DNA from: Candidatus Zipacnadum vermilionense
Lineage (GTDB): Bacteria; Armatimonadota; Zipacnadia; Zipacnadales; Zipacnadaceae
DNA: 64,000 bases
Direction of reading: 5' to 3'
Assembly: GCA_029821755.1 (NCBI GenBank)
Contig: JALGSV010000006.1
Location: 1 to 64,000, forward strand
The position numbers and the translations under genes are program-made. Position 1 is the stretch's first letter. Every line of letters begins with the position of its first letter. Of this stretch, positions 8,354-16,730 are shown piece after piece. A model generated the notes under the pieces. The model had not been told where the DNA came from, made no database searches, and worked only from the letters and a program-made list of their open reading frames with translations.

Positions 8354-9598
8354 CTAGAACCGCAGCTCCAGCAGGTCCTGCGGCGGTTCCGGCTGCTGGA
8401 CGTCTTTCGCCTGATCCATGATCTCCTGTAACCAATCCTGTTGGTCCGCCAGGTCTGGGTAGTAGCCAACCAGTGCCGCCAGGGCGTCGGCATATCGCCT
8501 GTGCGTCACCGGAGGGACGGGCAGCTTCTCCGGGTTGGTGTTGGCGACCAGTTCGTACAGCCTCAGCTCATGCACCCGGGCCAGCGGGGTGTGCTGGTCG
8601 GGAGTGGCCGGCGAGTAGAGGAACTCATAGAAGGTGACCTGGGCGGGAAGCCACAGGTTGTCCGCGAGTTGCCGGTAGTCCTCAAAGCGCCAGCGCCGGG
8701 CGTATTTCTGTGTGCCGGGCGGGAGGCCATCACCCGGCTGGGGCTGGCCTAGCTGGGTGAGCTCGGTCGGCGCATACCCCCAGGCCGGGCAGAGCCACAG
8801 GCGCCACTCGTCCCAGGAGTTGCCCGCCGGTGCCTTCCAGGTTAGCTGGTACTGCTCTTGTCCGTCGCGTTCGGTAGGGCCCTCGAGGGTCACGGCGTAA
8901 GCCAGGGCTCGGTTGGCTCCTCCCGGCGCCTCGGCCGCTTCGTAAGCCGCCTGGAGCGATTGGGCCAGGGTGGGCTGGGCCGAGCTGAACAGCAAGCCCG
9001 CGAGCGGCTGCTGCTGGATCGCCAGGTCCGGCGTGGGCTGGGTGATCTCCATCCTCATGGTGACCAGGCCTGCGGCGCGCTGGGTCTTGAGCCGCCCGTC
9101 CTGGCGGAGGAGCACGAAGCGGTCCGGGAGGGCCGGAGGCTTCTCCTGCCCTGGCTGGTCCCCGCCGCCGCCGAAGTTGCCGCTGAAGGAGATCTGCGCG
9201 CTAGCGGCTTTCCAAAGGTTCTCCTCGCCCGTCTTCAGCACCGCCATGTCGAAGCGACAGTACTGGGGGGCGAGGGCGAACTGTCCGAAGTAGGCGCCGT
9301 AGAAGCGGTCCTCCTCCGCAGGAGGCGGGGGACCGCCGGCGGTGGCGGCGCCGGTCACAATGACCTGCGTCTGCGGGCCGTGCACGGAGGCATACCAAGG
9401 AGTCACCCAGACGCAATCTAGCACATAGCCGTGCAGGTTTTGGAGCAGTTCCTCGCGCTGTACGAGCGTCTGAACCAGGTTGGCGGCTGTCTCGGGATCG
9501 GCGTCCGCCCACGCGCAGGTGACCCACGCCGCCCAGCCGAGGATTACGCCTACCACAGTCAACCGGGACACCAGTCGTCGCGATGTCGCGGTCTTCAT
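8354..9598 (-). CDS. Secreted protein of unknown function
   Basis: A 414-residue protein. The start at 9598 follows GGGGGAATGACC and gives MKTATSRRLVSRLTVVGVILG, then a WVTCAWA cleavage region: a signal peptide. The mature part has a heptad-like start, then alternating beta-strands with RFEDYRQLADNLWLPAQVTFYEF near residue 320, the kind of pattern seen in LolA/LppX-like lipoprotein-carrier folds. That assignment is inference only. A leucine/aspartate-rich tail ends in ELRF. It lies upstream of proA on the same strand, 79 bases away. Confidence 0.7.
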   Translation of the reverse strand: MKTATSRRLVSRLTVVGVILGWAAWVTCAWADADPETAANLVQTLVQREELLQNLHGYVLDCVWVTPWYASVHGPQTQVIVTGAATAGGPPPPAEEDRFYGAYFGQFALAPQYCRFDMAVLKTGEENLWKAASAQISFSGNFGGGGDQPGQEKPPALPDRFVLLRQDGRLKTQRAAGLVTMRMEITQPTPDLAIQQQPLAGLLFSSAQPTLAQSLQAAYEAAEAPGGANRALAYAVTLEGPTERDGQEQYQLTWKAPAGNSWDEWRLWLCPAWGYAPTELTQLGQPQPGDGLPPGTQKYARRWRFEDYRQLADNLWLPAQVTFYEFLYSPATPDQHTPLARVHELRLYELVANTNPEKLPVPPVTHRRYADALAALVGYYPDLADQQDWLQEIMDQAKDVQQPEPPQDLLELRF

Positions 9599-9665
9599 GG
9601 TCATTCCCCCGTTTCCCTGAGCCTTGGCCATTCTACTCTGGCACAGGGGCAGGGTCAATCGGGGG

Positions 9666-10160
9666 CTACCGGCTGACCACACGCAAGAGCACGTACACAA
9701 GCCCGGTTAGACCCAATTGGCAGGCGAGGAGGAAATCCGGGGGGATACGGTAGCCACCTGGATCGGCGACAAGGTGGCCGGTGTTTCGGTTGAACAGGGC
9801 CACCAGGATCCCCGCCGCGAGCATGGCCACAGCGGCGCGGAAGAGACCGGGTATAGCCGAGGGGACCAGGTGGCGCGAGAGCCAAGCCATCAGCGCGGCG
9901 ATCAGGACCGCGAGGGCCAGCCCGCCAGCCCGCACCGGGGCAGCCGGTAGGCCGGGCGGCAAGAGCCAGGCCGCGAGTAGATAAGCCGCCTGCGCGCCGG
10001 CGAGGAAGCCGCAGAGCCCCGCTACCGTCGAGGAAAGCCAGGTGAGGGGCGGCTCCGGCACGGCGGGGTCAGCCCCGCAGCGCGGGCAGCAGGGGTCGGT
10101 ATGGCCCTGAGGGAAGGGCAGGTGGCAGCGGGGACAGAGGCTGGGCAGCTTCGCCGTCAT
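9666..10160 (-). CDS. Zinc-ribbon membrane protein
   Basis: A 164-residue protein beginning with a zinc ribbon (CPRCHLPF and CCPRCGAD, two CxxC knuckles near residues 9 and 24). Four or so hydrophobic helices follow (for example STVAGLCGFLAGAQAAYLL and GLALAVLIAALMAWL). The topology suggests a cytoplasmic ribbon and a membrane-embedded rest. Its start overlaps the end of the upstream esterase by four bases, indicating translational coupling. The function is unknown. Confidence 0.75.
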   Translation of the reverse strand: MTAKLPSLCPRCHLPFPQGHTDPCCPRCGADPAVPEPPLTWLSSTVAGLCGFLAGAQAAYLLAAWLLPPGLPAAPVRAGGLALAVLIAALMAWLSRHLVPSAIPGLFRAAVAMLAAGILVALFNRNTGHLVADPGGYRIPPDFLLACQLGLTGLVYVLLRVVSR

Positions 10161-11341
10161 GGCGCGGGGGGCGGCCGGAGCACCCGGTCCAGCACTCGCA
10201 CCCCCTGCTCGACCGCCACCGAGGGGAAGTTGTGCGTGCCGTGGTGCATGTAGAGGTTGAAGTTGTCCTCCACCCCCAGCAGCTTGTACACCCGGCGCAC
10301 CAGCAGGGCGGCCTTCACTTTGTCCAGCGGGTTGGGGTTGACGCCGTCGTTGAAGGCGCCGGTTTGCATGTACGACCGCGGGGCGATCAGCGCGTACAGC
10401 TCATGCACGTCCCACGGCGTCGTCTTCTTCAGGAAGTACGGCCGCAGGGCGGGGCAATAGATGTACCACTCGATCCGCGAGTACTCCAGGGCGTACTGCC
10501 AGTTGGCCTGAAAGAGCTGCAGGCCGCCACAGCTCTCCACGCCGACCTTGATCCGGTCGTCAAAGGCGCAGGCGATCGCGGTGGCGCAGCCGCCCAGCGA
10601 GTGCCCCACCATGCCGATCTTGTCCGGATCGACGAAAGGGAGGCTCTGCAGGTAGTCAACCGCGCGCATCGAATCCCACAGCGACTTGCCGAACATGGAC
10701 CACTCCGGGTGCTGGCGGTAGAAGTCGTCGGTGTAGTACGGCTTCATCCCCGGCGCGATCCGCTCGCCGGCGGTGGGGTAGTCCGGGGTCAGCGTGAGGT
10801 ACCCGTGGTCGCGGGTCATCTGGAGGGCGTAGTCGAGGTTGGGCATGCCGCCGGCGCCGATGGGCTCGTCCTTGCCTACATCGATGGTCTGGTGCGCGCA
10901 GAGAATGGCGGGATGCCTCTTCGTCAGATCACAGGCCGCCGGTATCAGCAGCCACGCTAGCACACGCTCGCCGGTCTCCACCTGATAGGACACCTTACGC
11001 CGGGTCAGGCCCTGATAGGTGTCCTCCGAGAGCACCTGCGGCTCCAGCGGGACCTTTTCCGGGAAGGGCCCGAAGGTGGCGAGGAGGCGCTGCTTGATCT
11101 CCGTCCGCTTCTGCGGCCAGTTCTCCGCGGTCACCGCGGTCCCGTCCGCCAGGGCGAACAGCTCCTGCTCCAGCTTCGCATAGTCCACGGTAGTCGTCCA
11201 GATCGGGCAGGCCGGGCACAGGCCATTGAGCATGTGGGTGTGCACGGGCGAAGGGGCGGGTAGCTCGTCGGCGAGGGCGCAGGCCGTGAAGACGAGAAGG
11301 CTGGCGAGGGGGACCACCACTAGCCCGTCGAGCATCTTCAT
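10157..11341 (-). CDS. Secreted alpha/beta-hydrolase (acetyl-xylan-esterase-like)
   Basis: A 394-residue protein with an N-terminal signal peptide (MKMLDGLVVVPLASLLVFTACALA). It has an alpha/beta-hydrolase core: DKIGMVGHSLGGCAT holds the nucleophile serine in GHSLGG near residue 247, and a late HHGTHNFP offers the catalytic histidine. The family resembles dienelactone-hydrolase or acetyl-xylan-esterase-like enzymes, so removal of ester groups from carbohydrate is plausible. It lies 5 bases after the frame-corrected end of an oxidoreductase gene and overlaps the next gene by four bases, so the three form an operon. Confidence 0.85.
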   Translation of the reverse strand: MKMLDGLVVVPLASLLVFTACALADELPAPSPVHTHMLNGLCPACPIWTTTVDYAKLEQELFALADGTAVTAENWPQKRTEIKQRLLATFGPFPEKVPLEPQVLSEDTYQGLTRRKVSYQVETGERVLAWLLIPAACDLTKRHPAILCAHQTIDVGKDEPIGAGGMPNLDYALQMTRDHGYLTLTPDYPTAGERIAPGMKPYYTDDFYRQHPEWSMFGKSLWDSMRAVDYLQSLPFVDPDKIGMVGHSLGGCATAIACAFDDRIKVGVESCGGLQLFQANWQYALEYSRIEWYIYCPALRPYFLKKTTPWDVHELYALIAPRSYMQTGAFNDGVNPNPLDKVKAALLVRRVYKLLGVEDNFNLYMHHGTHNFPSVAVEQGVRVLDRVLRPPPAP

Positions 11342-11346
11342 TCACC

Positions 11347-12331
11347 TTACCGGTCAGCGTCGTAGACCAACCCCACCGACTCCCGCCACATGTCCAGCAT
11401 CCGCATGTTGCCCAGCGTATCCTCCCAGGACATGGCCGGATAGGGCGCCTGGCGGGCGGGGAGGGCGGTAGCGACCGTATCGGCCTCGAAGGTGTACCTC
11501 GCCGTCCACCTGCACCACGATCCGGCTCACCCCGGGATCGCGGCTGCCGAACCAGGGAGAGGGCACCTCGATCTTCCCCTGGGTGCCGAAGATGCGCACG
11601 ACGTTCTCCTGGTTGACCCTGACGCCGGTGGCCAACTCGGCCAGGATGCCGCCGGGGAAGCGCGCGACGGCCACTGCGTACTCGTCCACTCCGGTGTCAC
11701 CGAAGTAGGCGGTGCCTTTAACCTCCAGCGGCTCGGCGATCTCCCCACCGAGAGCGACGCCGGCCACCAGCCGCGACATGCTGGCGGGGTAGCAACCGAC
11801 GTCTAGGATGCCGCCGCCGCCCAGAACTTTGTCCAGGTGCCGTCCCCGAGGGTCGGCGCCTCCGGCAAAGCTGAAGGCTGCCTGGATCACCCGCACCTCT
11901 CCGATAAGTCCTTCTCGGAGCAGCTCCACCAGCCGCGTGGTGACCGGGTGGCAGCGGTACATGAACGCCTCCATGAGGAAGACATCGTGCTGCCGCGCGG
12001 CCTCGATGATCCGGCGGGCCTCCGCCTCATTCATGCCTAGCGGCTTCTCGCACAGGACGTGCTTGCCCGCCTCCGCCGCCTTCATCGCCCACTCGGCGTG
12101 CATGGGGTGGGGCGGAGAGAGGTAGACGGCCTGGACCTCCGGGTCGGCCAACAGCGCCTCGTAGCTCCCGTGGCGCCGGGGCACGCTGAACTCGTCTCCG
12201 AAGCGGTCGGCGGACGCCTGTGTCCGACTGCCTACCGCCAGCAGCTCCCCGGTCTGCGAGGTCTCCAAGCCTCGCGCAAAGGTATGGGCGATTCCACCCG
12301 TGGCCAGCAAGCCCCACTTCAGTTTGGGCAT
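11347..12331 (-). CDS. Gfo/Idh/MocA oxidoreductase, frameshifted near its end
   Basis: An NAD(P)-dependent sugar-type oxidoreductase. The Rossmann start is LKWGLLATGGIAHTFARG, and the family core motif HVLCEKPLGMNEAEA carries the EKP lysine, followed by the GGGILDVGCYPASM region. The uninterrupted frame reads to 11354 but ends in an implausible arginine/proline/glycine-rich tail. Skipping one base at 11497-11498 restores a normal tail (EYTFEADTV, SWEDTLGNMRMLDMW, LVYDADR) that stops at 11347. The cause is an extra G in the coding strand, either an assembly error or a recent mutation. Confidence 0.85.
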
Positions 12332-12463
12332 CGACTACCTCCTCGAGAATAGCTAGACAACGGCTGAACGGCCCCTCCGCCAGAGGGCGCTGCCGGCCGT
12401 CACGGTCGGACTACCGCATGCGCGGGCGGATGTTGAGCGCTCGGAAGCGCCCAATATCCGCCC

Positions 12464-13000
12464 CTACGCAGGCGTCGTACCTGCCGCCAACTTCTCCGCC
12501 AACTCCGTGGCCCAGTGCCGAATGGCCTCCCAGTCCCGGAAGTCCTGGACGCCGGAGGTGGGCAGGCCCTCTTCCTTCGCCACCTTGTGCATGATCCCCC
12601 GTACTAGCACGTTGTACTTATCGTAGTCGACCACACCGCCGAAGGCTTCGGTCGCTATCGGCTCGAGGTTGGGGTAGCGCTCCAGCAGGCGGGGGAGGTT
12701 CTCGGCCAATACCCGGCGGCTGCCCTCCATGGTGCGGGCGGTGAGGGCTACGGTGAAGATGGCCACCGGTCTGCTGGCGAGGTCTTCCGCGAAGCGCTTT
12801 AGGAAGCGGTTCATCGCCCCCAGCCAACGCCCCGCTCGCAGGGAGGAGCCGATCACCACCGCGTCGTAGGGCTCCAGCGAGCGCACGGCAGAGAGCGTGC
12901 GCAGGTCCACCGTGTGCTGGCGTCCCAGGATGTCGGCAATCTCTTTGGCTACCTCGGCGGTCGCGCCAAAGCCGCTTACGTAAGCCACTAGTATCTTCAT
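12464..13000 (-). CDS. Flavodoxin-domain protein (HemG-like)
   Basis: A 178-residue protein starting MKILVAYVSGFGATAEVAKEI, a flavodoxin FMN-phosphate loop. It continues with DAVVIGSSLRAGRWLGAM, as in menaquinone-dependent protoporphyrinogen oxidase HemG and other Flavodoxin_5 proteins. The tail (WEAIRHWATELAEKL) also fits that group. It could oxidise protoporphyrinogen or serve as another FMN-dependent electron carrier; context does not decide. The start at 13000 is chosen because it follows AGGAGGTGAG at proper spacing; longer reading frames run into a palindromic repeat. Confidence 0.8.
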   Translation of the reverse strand: MKILVAYVSGFGATAEVAKEIADILGRQHTVDLRTLSAVRSLEPYDAVVIGSSLRAGRWLGAMNRFLKRFAEDLASRPVAIFTVALTARTMEGSRRVLAENLPRLLERYPNLEPIATEAFGGVVDYDKYNVLVRGIMHKVAKEEGLPTSGVQDFRDWEAIRHWATELAEKLAAGTTPA

Positions 13001-13047
13001 CGGGCTCACCTCCTGATGCTCTGCGGCCAACCCGGACAGGTATCCGT

Positions 13048-13082
13048 CCGCGTGGGGCGGGCTGGAAGCCCGCCCCACGCGG
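13048..13082. repeat. Palindromic repeat, family A
   Basis: A perfect 16-bp inverted repeat (13048-13063 and 13067-13082) with loop GGA. The arm is CCGCGTGGGGCGGGCT. Related copies lie at 13807-13887, 35198-35273 and 48013-48091. Confidence 0.85.
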
Positions 13083-13090
13083 AAAGGGAA

Positions 13091-13672
13091 TCAGAACGAG
13101 AACACCAACAACACGACCGTCACCAGAGTCGCGAACCCACCCTTGGCCGCGCCGCCCGCGAGCCTGCCCAGCAGCGCCCCCCAGCCCGTGCGCCGGGCGG
13201 CCTCCAGGTCTGCCCCCTGGTGGCGTTCATACCAATACCCCGCCAAGTAGCCCCCCAGCAGACCCCCGGCCAAGGGCGGGATGATCACGCCGATGAGAAA
13301 GCCGACCAGGCCTCCGACCAGCCCTACCATTCCCGTCACCCCCGACAGGAAGCTGAACAGGAAGGCGCCCACCAGTCCGCCCAGCGCCGCCCACCACATG
13401 GTCTTGCTGCTACCGCCGAACTTGTGCACGCCGGTCATGCTGAGGACATTGTCCACCAGCTCCGCCAAGATGACCACTGGGATCAGCGCCAGCAGCACCC
13501 ACAGGGAAGGCTGGTCCCAGCGGTGCGCCGCCGAGTAGGCAAATCCGCACAGCAGCACCCAGGGATTGCCGGGCAACCCCAGGAAAGCGGCGATGACGCC
13601 CACGACCAACGCCGAGACGTAGACCGCTACCCCCAGCCATCGCATGAATTCGACCCACCAGGAGGCGTCCAT
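13091..13672 (-). CDS. DUF456 family membrane protein
   Basis: A 193-residue protein with several hydrophobic helices: VAVYVSALVVGVIAAFLGLPGNP near the start, VLLALIPVVILAELVD, glycine-rich helices GGLVGAFLFSF and GLVGGLVGFLIGV, and a C-terminal LVTVVLLVFSF. LGLPGNPWV and the glycine-zipper-like repeats fit DUF456, an inner-membrane family of unknown role. It starts the minus-strand run that continues to proB. Confidence 0.85.
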   Translation of the reverse strand: MDASWWVEFMRWLGVAVYVSALVVGVIAAFLGLPGNPWVLLCGFAYSAAHRWDQPSLWVLLALIPVVILAELVDNVLSMTGVHKFGGSSKTMWWAALGGLVGAFLFSFLSGVTGMVGLVGGLVGFLIGVIIPPLAGGLLGGYLAGYWYERHQGADLEAARRTGWGALLGRLAGGAAKGGFATLVTVVLLVFSF

Positions 13673-13806
13673 AGTCGCCGTGCGTCACCGTACTGGCTTT
13701 CGCCATCCGGCCCCGGATTCCCTCCCGGGAGGAAAGACCGGGGCGCACGCGGAAGATGGGTGTGGTGGCCGCGGGGCAACACGTGGGTTACGCTCAGGAA
13801 GTCGTT

Positions 13807-13887
13807 TCCGCGTGGGGCGGGCTTTCTAGCCCGCCCTCCTCGCTGCATGTTGATGGAACGCGGGCTAGAAAGCCCGCGCCACGCGGA
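13807..13887. repeat. Double palindromic repeat, family A
   Basis: The outer arms TCCGCGTGG and CCACGCGGA enclose two inner hairpins, GGCGGGCT-TTCT-AGCCCGCC and GCGGGCT-AGAA-AGCCCGC. It sits between the divergent genes at 13091-13672 and 13918-14502 and is the longest intact copy in the window. Confidence 0.88.
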
Positions 13888-13917
13888 CACGCCCTCACAA
13901 GGAAGGAAGCTTCCCTC

Positions 13918-14502
13918 ATGACTTGGGAGTACCTGGAAACGTTCAAGCCCGAGGACCTGCCCCGGCTGGGGCGGGAGGGGTGGGAACTGGTCGCAGCCAC
14001 GCCGGTGGCGGGGGAGATCAAGTACCTGCTCAAGCGCCCGGCCGCTGACCTCAAGCACCGCTTTAGCCTGGAGCAAGTGGAAGCCTTCTTCGCGGGGGCA
14101 AGTCACGACAACCCGGAGCAGGCCTCGCCGCTGCTCAACCCGCACGTAGCCTCACTCCTGCGGCGGCTGGGACACACCGACATGCTCATCATCCCCGACA
14201 AGGGCTTCCCCATCCCCAGCGGTGTGGAGACAGTGGACCTGACGCTTAGCGTGGATATCCCCACGGTACCACAGATCCTGGCGGCGCTCGAGGTGGACTT
14301 TCCCTTCGACAGGCTCATCTGCGCGGGGGAACTGCAGCAAGCGGCCCCGGAGCGGTTCCGGCAGTACGTGCAGTTCGTGGGGGGGCGACAGATGGAGACC
14401 TTCCCGCACCTCCTGTTCAAAGAGATAGCCGCGCGCGCCAAGGGGTGCCTGCGCAGCGCCGACAGCACCCCGTTTGGGAATGTGATTCTGGTTAGTGGGT
14501 AG
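13918..14502 (+). CDS. DUF4177-like / RbsD-FucU fusion protein
   Basis: A 194-residue protein. Residues 1-40 (WEYLETFKPEDLPRLGREGWELVAATP, ending in YLLKRP) resemble the small DUF4177 domain. After a linker, residues ~75-194 match the RbsD/FucU sugar mutarotase family: LLRRLGHTDMLIIPDKGFPIP with the catalytic-type histidine in LGHTD, then VDLTLSVDIPTVPQIL, and a closing STPFGNVILVSG. RbsD enzymes interconvert pyranose and furanose or anomeric forms of ribose or fucose. This combination is unusual. The ATG at 13918 begins the DUF4177 homology; the frame upstream is repeat DNA. Confidence 0.85.
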   Translation: MTWEYLETFKPEDLPRLGREGWELVAATPVAGEIKYLLKRPAADLKHRFSLEQVEAFFAGASHDNPEQASPLLNPHVASLLRRLGHTDMLIIPDKGFPIPSGVETVDLTLSVDIPTVPQILAALEVDFPFDRLICAGELQQAAPERFRQYVQFVGGRQMETFPHLLFKEIAARAKGCLRSADSTPFGNVILVSG

Positions 14503-14524
14503 GGGGTGGACGAGGGTCCCGGTG

Positions 14525-14545
14525 GCACCGGCGTCTCGCCGGTGC
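14525..14545. repeat. Palindromic repeat, family B
   Basis: GCACCGGCG-TCT-CGCCGGTGC, a perfect 9-bp inverted repeat between convergent genes, preceded by GGTG. Further copies are at 45001, 46774 and, diverged, 20829. Confidence 0.85.
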
Positions 14546-14588
14546 GGGGTGGCGGAGTGGTGGTCGCGTAACACCTGGCAAGACCTCA

Positions 14589-15398
14589 TTAGCCAGGCGG
14601 CTCGGTGCCGAACGTCACTTCGCTCTTCCCCACGCGACGACGCCATTCGTTGAAGGTTGCACGTTGCTCTGCCGTGAAGTGTCTCGCGTGGAGTCGCCAG
14701 AGCTCCGGTTGCTTCTCCGGCATATTGATCACACTGGAATCCGCGGCCATGAGGTCGAGCATCCACTCCACATCCGAGCGCTGGCCCTTCCCGGACCCAC
14801 GTTCGGGCAGGGACGAATAGGCGTAGGAGTAGTCCATCGTGCGTCCGTGGCCGACACACAAGCCGTCGAACAGCTCATTCGCGGCCTCAAAAAGCTGAGC
14901 CAACTCATCTATGCGCAGGAGGGCTTTGCTGCGCTGTTGAGGGCTGAGCGCGTGCTTGAGGTCTAGATGCGCGATCAGCTTATTGCGTGTTCGCTTTGCC
15001 TTCTCCAGAAGCTTGCGAGTCCCACTGTTGGGGGCAAGGCTCGACAGGCGTTGCCGGACCTCCTCCCTAACCTCGTCACGGCAGGCCTTCTCTATCCACT
15101 CCTTCATCCACGCGAGGTTGAGATTGTCGTTTCCACGACTGTCATCGGCCCTGTCGAAGAAGTTCGCCAGCACGACAACGGCATTGCTGGCAAAGTTCCT
15201 CTTTATCAGGTTCAGCACCACCCGATGGCCATCGTCCAAGAGAAGATCGTCAGGGAAGGCGAGCACCTCCTTCAGAACTCTCACCGAGGTGTTCGCGTCC
15301 CTCAACTCGAGGTTCAAGTCATTCATGCGCGCCGTGTACTTAACGACCGCGTGGTCCGGGAACACATCCTCTATTCGGTATTCAGAAAGTGCGCCCAC
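14589..15398 (-). CDS. HEPN-motif protein (AbiU2-like?)
   Basis: A 269-residue soluble, mainly helical protein. Near residue 138 it has RTRNKLIAHLD, which fits the HEPN ribonuclease signature R-N-x4-H. Residues 70-90 (VVLANFFDRADDS) and the position of the motif resemble AbiU2-like HEPN proteins, some of which act in abortive infection or toxin systems. That link is inference. The GTG start follows GGAGGAGGTAA, which overlaps the end of the upstream UroD-like gene (gap 6 bases). The base composition looks clearly less GC-rich than its neighbours, suggesting transfer. Confidence 0.65.
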   Translation of the reverse strand: MGALSEYRIEDVFPDHAVVKYTARMNDLNLELRDANTSVRVLKEVLAFPDDLLLDDGHRVVLNLIKRNFASNAVVVLANFFDRADDSRGNDNLNLAWMKEWIEKACRDEVREEVRQRLSSLAPNSGTRKLLEKAKRTRNKLIAHLDLKHALSPQQRSKALLRIDELAQLFEAANELFDGLCVGHGRTMDYSYAYSSLPERGSGKGQRSDVEWMLDLMAADSSVINMPEKQPELWRLHARHFTAEQRATFNEWRRRVGKSEVTFGTEPPG

Positions 15399-15404
15399 AG
15401 TCTG

Positions 15405-16499
15405 TTACCTCCTCCATGCCGTCCTCCTGTCGGTTCCCCCACAGACTCCCTCCACCTCCCGCACCAACCCCTCCGCCTCCTCCTCGCTCCTCGCCCAGCA
15501 CTGCAGGAACACCCGCTGGTAGGGGAACTTCTCCAGGAAGGGCACGACCTCCTCCGGGCGGCAGCGGAGGTAGGCGATCTTGCCGGCGTCCACTATCCGC
15601 CGCAGGAGCGGGCGCCAGGTGGGATGCAGGGGGTCGGGCTGGCCCGCGCCGGGCTCCCACTGGATGATCCGCAACTCCGGGATCTCCAGCAGCGCCTCCA
15701 GGTGGCGAATCTCTCCCGGCCCGTCGAGGTGGTAGGCGGGGTACTCGAAGAACCGGCAGAAGTCCTGCAACTCGGGCAAGCAGAAGTCGCGGAACATCTG
15801 CGGGGAGATGAGGCAGGAGAAGTCTACCTGCAGGGCGCTGGTGGTGCCCGGCGTCCACAGGGGCAGCCAGCCGAGGTTGTCGCCCTCCCAGTAGCGGCTG
15901 ATGACCCGACCCAGTAGGCGGCACTGCTCCTGGCAGGCCGCGGTCACATAGTCGCGGGCCCGGACCAGCGGGGTCCAGTCCTCCAGCAGGTCCAGGCAGA
16001 GCTGCTGCGTTCCGCGGAGGCTGGCCAGCACGTCGGTGCTGGCCCCGCCCGAGCCGTTGGCTACCATGTACCGGTCCTGCGCCCGCTCCACTAGCCGTTC
16101 GGTATACTGCACCATCCGCCGCCACCAGGGGTTGTCCGGGTCCCAGCGCACCTCGTCGGTGGCCCAGTCCTCGATGATGCTCTCCCACCAGACGGTATCA
16201 GGCTCGCAGTGGCCCGGCGCGCCGAAGTACGCCGACATGACCATGGGCCCCAAGTAGGGCCACGCAGCCGGCACCGCCTCGGCGAAATAGGCGGTGTTGG
16301 CTATCTCAGCATCATGGCAGTCCAGGCGGTAGTCCAGGTTGAGCCAGCGTTCTTGCACTGACTCGGGCGGGGTCGGCGGAGTGATCGGCGGGCCCGACCG
16401 CGGGGCGATCAGGTGCATCGCCGGCCGGCCTAGGTCCTCCCCGGCCCACCAGGCGCGGAGGCGGCTGACAGCGGGTTGCCAAAGCGAGGGGATCGTCAA
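15405..16499 (-). CDS. UroD/MtaA-like protein, divergent
   Basis: A 364-residue protein with the TIM-barrel layout of the uroporphyrinogen decarboxylase / corrinoid methyltransferase superfamily. The segment FSCLISPQMFRDFCLPELQDF is typical (ordinarily SP..F.e...P.......), followed by YHLDGPGEIRHLEALLEIPELR and then IIQWEPGAGQP. It is more divergent than the three paralogues at 40559, 43837 and 46924 and lacks their N-terminal TxRER motif. The TTG start at 16499 is preceded by AGAGGA. The substrate is unknown; true heme synthesis is unlikely. Confidence 0.75.
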   Translation of the reverse strand: MTIPSLWQPAVSRLRAWWAGEDLGRPAMHLIAPRSGPPITPPTPPESVQERWLNLDYRLDCHDAEIANTAYFAEAVPAAWPYLGPMVMSAYFGAPGHCEPDTVWWESIIEDWATDEVRWDPDNPWWRRMVQYTERLVERAQDRYMVANGSGGASTDVLASLRGTQQLCLDLLEDWTPLVRARDYVTAACQEQCRLLGRVISRYWEGDNLGWLPLWTPGTTSALQVDFSCLISPQMFRDFCLPELQDFCRFFEYPAYHLDGPGEIRHLEALLEIPELRIIQWEPGAGQPDPLHPTWRPLLRRIVDAGKIAYLRCRPEEVVPFLEKFPYQRVFLQCWARSEEEAEGLVREVEGVCGGTDRRTAWRR

Positions 16500-16609
16500 T
16501 AGTGGTCCTCTCAGCGGCCGTGGTAGAAAGTTGAGCCTCTATTGATTCCGTTCTGGTGGTGCATCCTCCTGCTGCACGCAGGTAAAACCACTCGGAGCGG
16601 CGAAGTCAA

Positions 16610-16638
16610 TTACAGATTGCATACAAATCGTGTATAAT
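16610..16638 (+). promoter_or_regulatory. Sigma70-type promoter for the PLC/VWA gene
   Basis: TTACAG (16610-16615), a 17-base spacer and a perfect TATAAT (16633-16638), 92 bases before the start at 16731. The surrounding 16500-16730 gap holds no other gene. Confidence 0.75.
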
Positions 16639-16730
16639 CGTGCTGCGTGCACATCGAGCCTCTGGCTCTGCGGCAAGACAGACCGCCGCTGAGGAAGCCT
16701 CGAGGCCGCGAACAGGGAAGGTGACCTCCC

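Noticed and set aside
13048-13887. Palindromic sequence considered as CRISPR
   Set aside because: No regular spacing of short repeats with unique spacers, and no cas genes nearby.
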